A stretch of DNA of 12,592 nt from Mobilitalea sp. GTDB lineage: Bacteria > Bacillota_A > Clostridia > Lachnospirales > Lachnospiraceae. A program made the position numbers and the translations under genes. Below are positions 7,272 to 12,592 of the stretch, piece after piece (the first letter of the stretch is position 1; each line of letters begins with the position of its first letter). The notes under the pieces were generated by a model. That model was not told the origin of the DNA, ran no database searches, and saw nothing but the letters and a program-made list of their open reading frames with translations. The stretch spans positions 1-12,592 of the forward strand of contig JARKQP010000453.1 in assembly GCA_029974875.1 (NCBI GenBank). The letters run 5' to 3'.

Positions 7272-7445
7272 AACTAAGCGGTGAAGCTTAGGGCAGGATT
7301 CGAACCTGCATTGATCCATTCCATGGACGAGTACCAGCTCGTTTGGGGAATCGAACCCCCTCGCAATGTACTTGGCATACACTTTGGCAGCGCCTCGTGT
7401 ACCGCGGGAATTTATGAATTCCCTGCAAAAGCAACCTTGCAGCTA
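7272..7445 (-). ncRNA. Candidate tRNA-mimicking noncoding RNA (Y RNA-like)
   Basis: Minus-strand hairpins in 5' to 3' order: CTGCAA/TTGCAG (7423-7442), GGGAATT-CATA-AATTCCC (7406-7423), a TACAC/GTGTA helix, a T-arm-like GGGG-TTCGATT-CCCC (7345-7359), a D-arm-like ACGAG-CTGGTA-CTCGT with the GG of a tRNA D loop (7327-7342), a short TCCAT-GGA-ATGGA stub (7315-7327), a second T-arm-like GCAGG-TTCGAAT-CCTGC (7293-7309), and CTAAGC-TTCACC-GCTTAG (7274-7291). D arm, stub and T arm come in tRNA order, but no 7-bp acceptor stem or 3' CCA can be formed, so this is not a normal tRNA. Known bacterial Y RNAs (YrlA) carry such a tRNA-like domain. A weak -10 (TATGAT, 7447-7452) precedes it. Ends and function are uncertain. 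Confidence 0.5.
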
Positions 7446-7446
7446 T

Positions 7447-7466
7447 ATCATACCTGTAACCAGGAC
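7447..7466 (-). promoter_or_regulatory. Possible promoter of the tRNA-like RNA
   Basis: The minus strand has TATGAT (7447-7452) as a -10 candidate, preceded by the inverted repeat CCTG-GTTA-CAGG (7453-7464) and by GTCCTGGTTA (7457-7466). The latter matches 8 of 10 bases of GTCCAGATTA upstream of the first WYL gene's -10. No -35 is recognisable, so an activator would be needed. Weak evidence. Confidence 0.3.
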
Positions 7467-7495
7467 GCGAATCATTGAAAAAAAGTTGCGAACAT

Positions 7496-7598
7496 AAAAA
7501 TCGGGGTGCTGCAAAAAGAAGCTCCTATACCATGGATTACAGAAATAATATTCTCCTTCTGCAATCCATGGTATATTCTTCTATTCTGCAACACCCCG
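7496..7598 (-). terminator. Very long two-part hairpin terminator after the WYL operon
   Basis: Outer arms CGGGGTG (7502-7508) and CACCCCG (7592-7598), then TGCA/TGCA, enclose inner arms of 13 perfect pairs (7526-7538 with 7563-7575, around CCATGG) and, after one mismatch, CAGAA/TTCTG. The minus-strand RNA then runs into ATTTTT (7496-7501). The stop codon of the second WYL gene (7581-7583) lies inside the 5' arm. The hairpin is far longer than a typical terminator, so it may also be an RNase III substrate or a palindromic insertion. Confidence 0.7.
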
Positions 7599-8513
7599 GA
7601 TTTTCTCTCCCAGCTCTTTTTGCCTTATTAACCGCTCCTTTACTTGGGCAATAAAGCTATCGGGGGATACTACCTTTAACAAGGGGCCAAAGGACAGAAC
7701 CCTTATTAATACCTCTGTTTCGTCATCCTTGTAATATGTCAGCCTCATTTCATAATGTTTTTCATCAAGACGTGTAGTAACCTTCTCATAATTGGCAAAG
7801 TGTAGCATGCATCTTTCAAGGGCGTTACGTTCATCCTTGATTTCGAGGAGGATACTCCTCTTACCCCGTACCAGCGGCCTAAGGGCTTCCAGGTCGTAGG
7901 GCTCCTGCAGCTCACAGCTGGAGATCCTTGCAAGGTTAATTGTTGACAGACGATGAAGGTCCAGGCAAAGCAGCCTGAATTTATCATCTTTTTCAGAATA
8001 TTCAAGCCTGCGGGGAGTGTATCGTCTGCTTTGACGGCCGCCCTTACCGTCCACAAAGGTAATACGAAGCCTCCTCTTTTCCTTGATTGCCCTTAAAACT
8101 GTTTTAAAAATATGGATGTATTCCGGGCTCCCATATGGATCACCGTCCTTAATAAGGTCAAAGTAATAAAAATCCTTCTCTCTATAAAGCGGCTCCACAT
8201 CATCAAGACCCTCCAGCTTATGACCGGTAAAAAGTGCAAACCGCTTATCAAGGCTGATTGACTTCAGAAATTGTTTTTGCAGGGTCGTGATGGGCTGCTT
8301 CGTGTAATTTTTGATGGGTGTCTTATAGTCCTTATTAATAAGCTGCCACTGTTCCTTTTGCATTGCATCCAGAATATAAACAAAGCTATCCCGAAAAGCC
8401 TCCGTCTTTATAAATTCCCTCGCATTTTTTGCATTCAGGCTTCCATCGATGGCTCTGTTAATAAGTAGGGCCAACGCATTATAATATGCGCTGTAGATCT
8501 CGTTAAACAGCAT
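7581..8513 (-). CDS. WYL-domain protein (second of a tandem pair), no obvious DNA-binding domain
   Basis: Putative ligand-sensing transcription regulator of 310 residues. The WYL domain lies near residues 132-203, with the basic KRRLRITFVDGKGGRQSRRYTP strand region that binds nucleic acid or other ligands in known relatives, followed by a WCX-type C-terminal extension (about 217-302, RSILLEIKDE to FIAQVKERL). The first 95 residues are helical, but I cannot see a helix-turn-helix. The ATG at 8513 is chosen because GGAGG lies eight bases upstream; an in-frame GTG at 8522 would overlap that site. It overlaps the end of the first WYL gene by 11 bp, so the two are co-translated and perhaps form a heteromer, as PafB and PafC do in actinobacteria (analogy only). 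The gene ends inside a long terminator hairpin. Confidence 0.92.
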   Translation of the reverse strand: MLFNEIYSAYYNALALLINRAIDGSLNAKNAREFIKTEAFRDSFVYILDAMQKEQWQLINKDYKTPIKNYTKQPITTLQKQFLKSISLDKRFALFTGHKLEGLDDVEPLYREKDFYYFDLIKDGDPYGSPEYIHIFKTVLRAIKEKRRLRITFVDGKGGRQSRRYTPRRLEYSEKDDKFRLLCLDLHRLSTINLARISSCELQEPYDLEALRPLVRGKRSILLEIKDERNALERCMLHFANYEKVTTRLDEKHYEMRLTYYKDDETEVLIRVLSFGPLLKVVSPDSFIAQVKERLIRQKELGEKIRGVAE

Positions 8514-9750
8514 CCGTTCCACCTCCGTAAATCAAATAGAGTGTATTTAAATCCTCATAAAAGGTACGGACAACTGCAGGGTTATCACATTCCAAGGACA
8601 ATATCCTTCCGGTAAATGTCCTGAGCCAGGGTATCATTTCCACGGCATCATAGACTGAAATTTCATATCTATATGTAGTCCCATCAACCTTTGTTAGGGT
8701 TCCATTCCTTCCCTCCCTTAAAATTCGGTTGACGATAAAGCGTTCATTGTGCGGTACATCCAAAAGCATGGTTAAATGCTCCAGTTCCCGTCCCCTTCCA
8801 AAGGATGCTCCCCAGGTACTTAATAAAATCTCCTCCAGCTTTTCATAATGTGTATCAAAATCCTCACAAGCCCCCACCCGTTTAACGGATTTTATATAGT
8901 CCAGGCGAAAGCTCAGGATTGCTTCTGCCCCAATGCTGAAGGCAGCCAAATACCGCCTGCCGCCCTGTACGCTGATCATGAAACGAAGGGGGATTATTTC
9001 AAGTATTACAGGATCCTCCGACCGTGTGCTATGGTTTAGTATTTCTACCTTCTGCTTACTATGGATTGCCTTCAATAATTCGTATACTATTTCGCTTTCA
9101 AGGGCATGCATGATATAGTGGTGCTTATACGATATTAAGGTGCTGTCATATGTACATTTATCCATGAGACAGCTTCCGACAACACCGAGGGGGCTAACCT
9201 CTGAAAAAAACATCAGGGCATCAGAAATGCTGTTTGGATCAATTTCCGTATCATTTAATAGGTACAGAAGCTTTTTCCCCTGCTTTCTAGTGGTAAGTAT
9301 ACCATGCCTTTCATATTCAGAAAGCTTATTGCGGACCGTGGATACGTCTAAAATGATGGGATTATCAAAAAAGCACAGATACTCTGACACAATTTTATCC
9401 GCTATTTCCGCTGCGGTTAGGGCGGCTCCTTCATATAGGATATCCAGAATTGTGAAGTGGAGGGTTATATCATTTTTCGTAAAGGACTTTGCCTTAAAGG
9501 CGCGGTAAAGCGGATTTATAGGAATATCAGAGCTGTCCACAGAAAGGAATACCCTTTTACCGTTTTCATCCATACGAAAGGACATGCAGTCTGAAAGATA
9601 GCTCTCAATCCTACGTTTTTCATTATCGTAAGAACGCAGGCTCTTTTTCTTCTTGAAGTCTTCCCGGGACATAAAGCCGTATACATAAAAGTCGCGCATA
9701 TAGTCCCGGATTTTATCGAAACGCTTGATCAATTCAGAGTATTCGCTCAT
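8503..9750 (-). CDS. WYL-domain transcription regulator with winged helix (first of a tandem pair)
   Basis: Likely DNA-binding regulator of 415 residues. The N-terminal 90 residues are basic and helical. A winged helix follows at about 95-165 (AALTAAEIADKIVSEY, then STVRNKLSEYERHGILTTRK and a KKLLYLL strand). A diverged WYL domain lies at about 217-292 (LLKAIHSKQKVEIL, EIIPLRFMISVQGGRRYLAAF), with a WCX-like C-terminus at about 325-405. The ATG at 9750 has a GAGGTGG ribosome site upstream. It is the first gene of the WYL pair and stands upstream, on the same strand, of the tRNA-like RNA and slipin gene, which the pair may control. WYL proteins are known to respond to nucleic acid ligands in DNA-damage responses; the ligand here is unknown. 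Confidence 0.9.
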   Translation of the reverse strand: MSEYSELIKRFDKIRDYMRDFYVYGFMSREDFKKKKSLRSYDNEKRRIESYLSDCMSFRMDENGKRVFLSVDSSDIPINPLYRAFKAKSFTKNDITLHFTILDILYEGAALTAAEIADKIVSEYLCFFDNPIILDVSTVRNKLSEYERHGILTTRKQGKKLLYLLNDTEIDPNSISDALMFFSEVSPLGVVGSCLMDKCTYDSTLISYKHHYIMHALESEIVYELLKAIHSKQKVEILNHSTRSEDPVILEIIPLRFMISVQGGRRYLAAFSIGAEAILSFRLDYIKSVKRVGACEDFDTHYEKLEEILLSTWGASFGRGRELEHLTMLLDVPHNERFIVNRILREGRNGTLTKVDGTTYRYEISVYDAVEMIPWLRTFTGRILSLECDNPAVVRTFYEDLNTLYLIYGGGTDAV

Positions 9751-9782
9751 TCTTGTGCCACCTCATTTTTATCTTTCTATCC

Positions 9783-9841
9783 AGTATAACAAGCTAATCT
9801 GGACAAACTGCTTAAGCAGCAGCTAATTAATAACTTATTAA
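9783..9841 (-). promoter_or_regulatory. Promoter region of the WYL operon with two palindromes
   Basis: The minus strand has an extended -10, TGT-TATACT (hexamer 9783-9788), without a good -35. Just upstream are a perfect 12-bp palindrome CTGCTTAAGCAG (9808-9819) and a perfect 15-bp one with a central base, TTAATAACTTATTAA (9827-9841). They are plausible operators for the WYL proteins themselves or another regulator. The rest of the 341-bp gap (9751-10091) holds no credible gene, only this promoter and that of the divergent lipoprotein gene. Confidence 0.5.
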
Positions 9842-9940
9842 GCCTCTTAGCTTTCTTTGGTATCATTATTATGCCGCATTGTTATACAAATGTAAAGAAG
9901 ACCTATCATGGTATCCTGTGGCATTATATTCCCTATTTTG

Positions 9941-9969
9941 TTGATTAACAGTTAAAAATGATTTATTAT
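9941..9969 (+). promoter_or_regulatory. Sigma-A-type promoter for the rhodanese lipoprotein
   Basis: TTGATT (9941-9946), a 17-base spacer and TATTAT (9964-9969) fit a housekeeping promoter. It would give a leader of about 115 bases before the ATG at 10092. No obvious riboswitch fold was recognised in that leader. Confidence 0.5.
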
Positions 9970-10091
9970 ATAGCTATAGGATTTTATATTGTAAATCTTA
10001 ATGTACAAATTTCTATCCTAAGAATGCATTGGTATCTGTCTGGTTTTGACTGTGGCTAAGCTGTTGTGCTTTATATGGAAAGGAGTTTTCT

Positions 10092-10496
10092 ATGGTGAGG
10101 AGTAAGAAATTACTGGTTTTATTTTTAATCCTTATAATATCAACAATAAGCGGATGCAGCTCCCAAAAGGACACATCCGTACCTGAATATTCGAAAATAA
10201 CTGCAAAGGAAGCAAAAGAAATGATGGATCAGGACAGTGCAATCACTGTTTTAGATGTCAGGACAGAGGAAGAATATAATACCGGGCATATTGAGGGGGC
10301 TATACTCATTCCTGATACGGAAATCTTAGAAAAGGCTGAAGAAATATTGACAGACAAATCTGCAACCATACTGGTATATTGCCGGAGTGGCCGCAGAAGT
10401 GCCCTTGCCGCCGCTAATCTTGTCGAACTTGGATACTCCAAGGTATATGATTTCGGTGGTATTATTGACTGGGAATATGATACCGTTACCGGGTAA
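10092..10496 (+). CDS. Rhodanese-like domain lipoprotein
   Basis: Predicted surface-anchored sulfurtransferase of 134 residues. A lipoprotein signal (basic MVRSKK, hydrophobic core, lipobox ISGC with Cys22) is followed by one rhodanese domain (about 36-130). It contains LDVRTEEEYNTGHIEGA (54-70) and the active-site loop CRSGRRS with Cys97, the residue that carries persulfide in this family. A GG-I-x-x-W end (122-127) is typical of single-domain rhodaneses. AAAGGAG lies six bases before the ATG. It faces a second, cytoplasmic rhodanese gene whose stop codon is only 26 bp away; no clear terminator separates them. Role in sulfur transfer, sulfide or cyanide handling is inferred; the substrate is unknown. 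Confidence 0.95.
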   Translation: MVRSKKLLVLFLILIISTISGCSSQKDTSVPEYSKITAKEAKEMMDQDSAITVLDVRTEEEYNTGHIEGAILIPDTEILEKAEEILTDKSATILVYCRSGRRSALAAANLVELGYSKVYDFGGIIDWEYDTVTG

Positions 10497-10522
10497 AATG
10501 ATATAGCAGCAAGTTAAAACGA

Positions 10523-10843
10523 TTATTTTCTCTTTGTTCCTGCATAGGAACCCACGCCACCTGCGACATTTATAACATTGAAGCCCTGCTTTGTAAGCGT
10601 TCTGCATGCACTTGCGCTTCTCCCGCCGGACTGGCATATAATATAATAGGTCTTATCCTTCCTTAAATATCTATCGGGAGCAGTCAGCAGATTCCCCATG
10701 GGAATACTTTTTGCGGTCTTTATGCTTCCACTTTTGTATTCATAGGGTTCTCTTATATCAATTAATTCTACTGTGCCGATAAGGTTGTCCATATCATTTA
10801 CATGAATTACTTTGCTGTCATCTTTCTTTAAGAAACTAAACAT
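10523..10843 (-). CDS. Single-domain rhodanese, cytoplasmic
   Basis: Sulfurtransferase of 106 residues with no signal peptide. ELIDIREPYEYKSGSI (26-41) is the family's substrate-binding start, and the active-site loop CQSGGRS carries Cys70; a second cysteine, Cys80, lies nearby in the following helix. The C-terminus has the usual VINVAGG turn. AGGAGG lies eight bases before the ATG at 10843. The gene is convergent with the lipoprotein rhodanese and appears monocistronic. Upstream are a -10 (TATAAT) and a perfect palindrome between it and the start, which suggests repression, perhaps by a sulfide- or metal-responsive regulator; that is inference. No such regulator is encoded in the window. Confidence 0.95.
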   Translation of the reverse strand: MFSFLKKDDSKVIHVNDMDNLIGTVELIDIREPYEYKSGSIKTAKSIPMGNLLTAPDRYLRKDKTYYIICQSGGRSASACRTLTKQGFNVINVAGGVGSYAGTKRK

Positions 10844-10892
10844 TTCATCTTCCTCCTAGGTTTTTGATTTATATTTTATATTTTTAGCTATT

Positions 10893-10950
10893 TTACACCT
10901 ATTGGTGTAATTATAATGGTATTCTTATTATTATCTGTGATGATGTCACA
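10893..10950 (-). promoter_or_regulatory. Promoter and operator-like palindromes of the cytoplasmic rhodanese gene
   Basis: The minus strand has TATAAT (10910-10915). Directly downstream is TTACACC-TATT-GGTGTAA (10893-10910), a perfect 7+7 palindrome overlapping the -10 end, the position of a repressor site. Further upstream is TGTGA-N5-TCACA (10936-10950), similar to a CRP/FNR-type site but with a five-base centre rather than six. Confidence 0.5.
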
Positions 10951-11056
10951 TAGCATGTATCGTCATAGCTGCCGGCCCGCTGAGAATATGGAAGACTATG
11001 CCGGTGATTTTCTGGATGCACTTACAACGGGACGTCATTTCCAGCGGAAGGTCTGA
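10916..11056 (+). other. Doubtful 46-codon open frame, possible gene remnant
   Basis: A frame from ATG at 10916 to TGA at 11054-11056 would encode a hydrophobic start (MVFLLLSVMM) and a polar tail ending TTGRHFQRKV. There is no ribosome binding site, and the start overlaps the rhodanese promoter on the other strand. The higher GC content after about 10970 looks coding-like, so this may be the tail of a lost gene. I do not recognise it. The remainder of the gap to 11163 holds only a terminator. Confidence 0.2.
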
Positions 11057-11064
11057 GAAAGGCA

Positions 11065-11102
11065 TAAAAAACAGGCGTATCTTCATTTAAAAATACGCCT
11101 GT
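11065..11102 (-). terminator. Rho-independent terminator of the LysM-GH18 gene
   Basis: On the minus strand ACAGGCGTAT and ATACGCCTGT form ten perfect pairs around a 12-base loop, followed by TTTTTTATG. It lies 61 bp beyond the stop codon of the LysM-GH18 gene. Confidence 0.88.
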
Positions 11103-11163
11103 TCATTATACCTGATATCCATATTCAATTCCTGGCCGATGTTATCCCTACTGATTTACCTTT

Positions 11164-12462
11164 CTATAGCCGGTAACCCAATGTATCGCTTAATAACTTA
11201 GCTGCATGGTATGTGGAGTTAATTACCGTCCAAGTTTGAGGTCCAAAATCCATAATACTCCAAACACTAATACCCTTTAGATGATATCTATTTACTAAAT
11301 CTAAAATGCTAATAATTGTCTTCGCATCCTTAAACCAAACAAAATGCTCTATTCCATTGATTGTATAATAGAAATATGGGGTTTGGGTTTCCTCATCAAA
11401 CATGACATTTGCCTCCAAGTCATATGATAAATTTAAGGATGAACTATTTGTAAGAGTATTTACATGGGATTCATTTTCTACATAGGGCAACTCCCAATCA
11501 TATGCAACCCTTGTAATACCCACAAGTATTTTCTCCGGCGGTATTTGTGTAACCGCATATTGTACATATTTTTCAAGGAACTTAATTGTCGTTTGTTCTA
11601 CCAAAGACATATATGCATATGTCCATTGATACGAAATCAGTATTACTCTATCCGCTATCTGGCCAATTTGATAAAAGTAGGTGGAGTCATTATTACCATC
11701 GGGAATAAATCCATATGTAGAAGGCACAATCGTAATAATTACAATATAACCTTCATTTTGCAAACGTAATTTTACCTCTGCCATAAGATCTATATAATTT
11801 TGCAAATCCTCTTTCAGGATAAATTGACATCCAAAGTTTATTCCCGATAAATTATTTTGTCTTAAGACCCGTATTACATTATTAATGTAATTATCTTGAA
11901 CATTTTTATCATTCAATATTTTATGTGTTATTTCATAGCTTCCTATTCCTTGTTTATTTAAAGTTGAACACATCATTAGAGGTGCAACACCATATCCCCT
12001 TGCAAGTTCAATAATATTTGCAGCATCTGGGACATTTATGTCTCCTGTAGCCGTTATTTGATAGCCCATAATGGACAAATAGGTCAAAAACGGTAAAGTC
12101 TTCTTTAATGTATCAATATTAATATGAGGAAAAGCATAACCATTTACTTCGATTTCGCCCTCTTTTGCATAACTAATAATAATCTCTTCGCCTATATTCA
12201 AATAATCTCTGTCGGAAAGCTGAGGATTGTTTTGTAATAATTGGATGATAGATACTCCAAATGCTTCAGCTATGCTTTGAAGTGTATCGCCGCTCTGAAC
12301 GTAATACACTATTTCCGGATAAGTTATAAAAAGATTTTGTCCAACAACTAAACCGTAATTTGGCTGTGTGATATTTTGTTGAAGTAATCTATTATATGGA
12401 ACATTAAATTTTTCGGCTATTGTATATATTGTATCACCCGGCTGAACTGTATAAACGGTCAT
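11164..12462 (-). CDS. LysM-LysM-GH18 protein of spore-enzyme type, catalytic motif lost
   Basis: Protein of 432 residues with two N-terminal LysM peptidoglycan-binding domains (about 2-47 and 52-98) and a GH18 barrel (about 107-430), the architecture of spore enzymes such as YaaH and SleL. Family landmarks are present: PPEKILVGITRVAYDWELPY and the C-terminal GISVWSIMDFGPQTW. However, the catalytic strand, DG(I/V)N(I/V)DFE in active relatives, reads SGINFGCQ (206-213): the acid Glu is Gln213 and the neighbouring Asp is Gly211. Hydrolysis is therefore unlikely and a binding or structural role is inferred. There is no signal peptide, as in spore-layer proteins made in the mother cell. The ATG at 12462 is chosen for GAGG six bases upstream; the in-frame GTG at 12474 overlaps that site. 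CATATAAT upstream could be a sigma-E-like or sigma-A -10; I cannot decide. Confidence 0.93.
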   Translation of the reverse strand: MTVYTVQPGDTIYTIAEKFNVPYNRLLQQNITQPNYGLVVGQNLFITYPEIVYYVQSGDTLQSIAEAFGVSIIQLLQNNPQLSDRDYLNIGEEIIISYAKEGEIEVNGYAFPHINIDTLKKTLPFLTYLSIMGYQITATGDINVPDAANIIELARGYGVAPLMMCSTLNKQGIGSYEITHKILNDKNVQDNYINNVIRVLRQNNLSGINFGCQFILKEDLQNYIDLMAEVKLRLQNEGYIVIITIVPSTYGFIPDGNNDSTYFYQIGQIADRVILISYQWTYAYMSLVEQTTIKFLEKYVQYAVTQIPPEKILVGITRVAYDWELPYVENESHVNTLTNSSSLNLSYDLEANVMFDEETQTPYFYYTINGIEHFVWFKDAKTIISILDLVNRYHLKGISVWSIMDFGPQTWTVINSTYHAAKLLSDTLGYRL

Positions 12463-12592
12463 GTCTGCCCTCACATTATTTATTTATACCATTATATGCA
12501 ATGTGATCAATATATAATTTTATCATTTGCAGTAAGAAGACTCTTTTTTCCTATAGGTAGGAAATGAATTGCTGTCCACAAAAAAGCTCTGC

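Noticed and set aside
7391..7423. T-box-like GTGTACCGCGGG on the plus strand
   Set aside because: The core lacks the full GGTGGTACCGCG motif, and no plus-strand gene follows within 2 kb; the motif is better explained as the complement of the minus-strand RNA helices.
7272..7445. Canonical tRNA gene or tmRNA
   Set aside because: No seven-pair acceptor stem, no standard anticodon arm and no CCA end can be placed around either T arm; tmRNA landmarks such as a tag reading frame are absent.
7281..7478. Plus-strand open frame of 65 codons over the tRNA-like region
   Set aside because: It has no ribosome binding site and runs through perfectly paired T- and D-arm-like stems on the other strand; the region reads as structured RNA, not protein.
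9870..9948. 25-codon frame on the plus strand starting ATGCCGCATTGT
   Set aside because: There is no ribosome binding site and no recognisable signal; it overlaps the promoter of the lipoprotein gene.
10047..10075. TTGACT with TTTATA 18 bases downstream as promoter of the rhodanese lipoprotein
   Set aside because: The -10 match is poor and transcription would start almost at the ribosome binding site; the TTGATT/TATTAT pair at 9941-9969 is better.
1..12592. CRISPR array, prophage or transposon
   Set aside because: No regularly spaced repeats, integrase, transposase or terminal inverted repeats were found.

Overview
The window looks like a chromosomal segment of a low-to-moderate GC, spore-forming Gram-positive anaerobe, most likely a clostridium of the Lachnospiraceae type. 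The basis is strong AGGAGG-type ribosome binding sites, GTG/TTG start codons, a VanR/VanS-style two-component pair, a YitT-family membrane protein, and a LysM-GH18 protein of the spore-enzyme (YaaH/SleL) type. No insertion sequence, integrase, canonical tRNA, rRNA or CRISPR array is visible. Nearly all genes lie on the minus strand, so they are listed here from high to low coordinates.

Right end (10.0-12.5 kb): a LysM-LysM-GH18 protein whose GH18 catalytic acidic residues are replaced. Next to it is a pair of rhodanese genes facing each other: a plus-strand lipoprotein rhodanese and a minus-strand cytoplasmic one. The cytoplasmic gene has a perfect palindrome at its promoter.

Centre (5.8-9.8 kb): the most unusual part. 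Two overlapping WYL-domain regulator genes (the first with a winged helix, the second without an obvious one) end in a very long hairpin. After it comes about 630 bp without coding potential. Minus-strand RNA from this stretch would fold into many hairpins, including a D-arm-like hairpin with a GG-containing loop and two T-arm-like hairpins with TTCGANT loops, but with no acceptor stem. This resembles the tRNA-mimicking part of bacterial Y RNAs. A soluble slipin/SPFH protein with three N-terminal repeats follows. I read this as a WYL-WYL / tRNA-mimic RNA / slipin locus, possibly an RNA-surveillance or stress module. No Ro60 (TROVE) or RtcB gene lies inside the window.

Middle-left (3.0-5.8 kb): a small plus-strand gene for a 45-residue secreted peptide, convergent with the slipin gene across a shared terminator. 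On the minus strand follow a Nudix hydrolase, a YitT-family membrane protein and a chromosomal ANT(6)-type aminoglycoside 6-adenylyltransferase.

Left end (1-3.0 kb): a response regulator and histidine kinase with overlapping genes, a terminator, then the start of a family 2 glycosyltransferase gene that runs off the window. The same 18-bp direct-repeat box stands at exactly the same distance from an extended -10 element upstream of both the regulator gene and the glycosyltransferase gene. The regulator therefore probably controls itself and the glycosyltransferase as an envelope-modification response.
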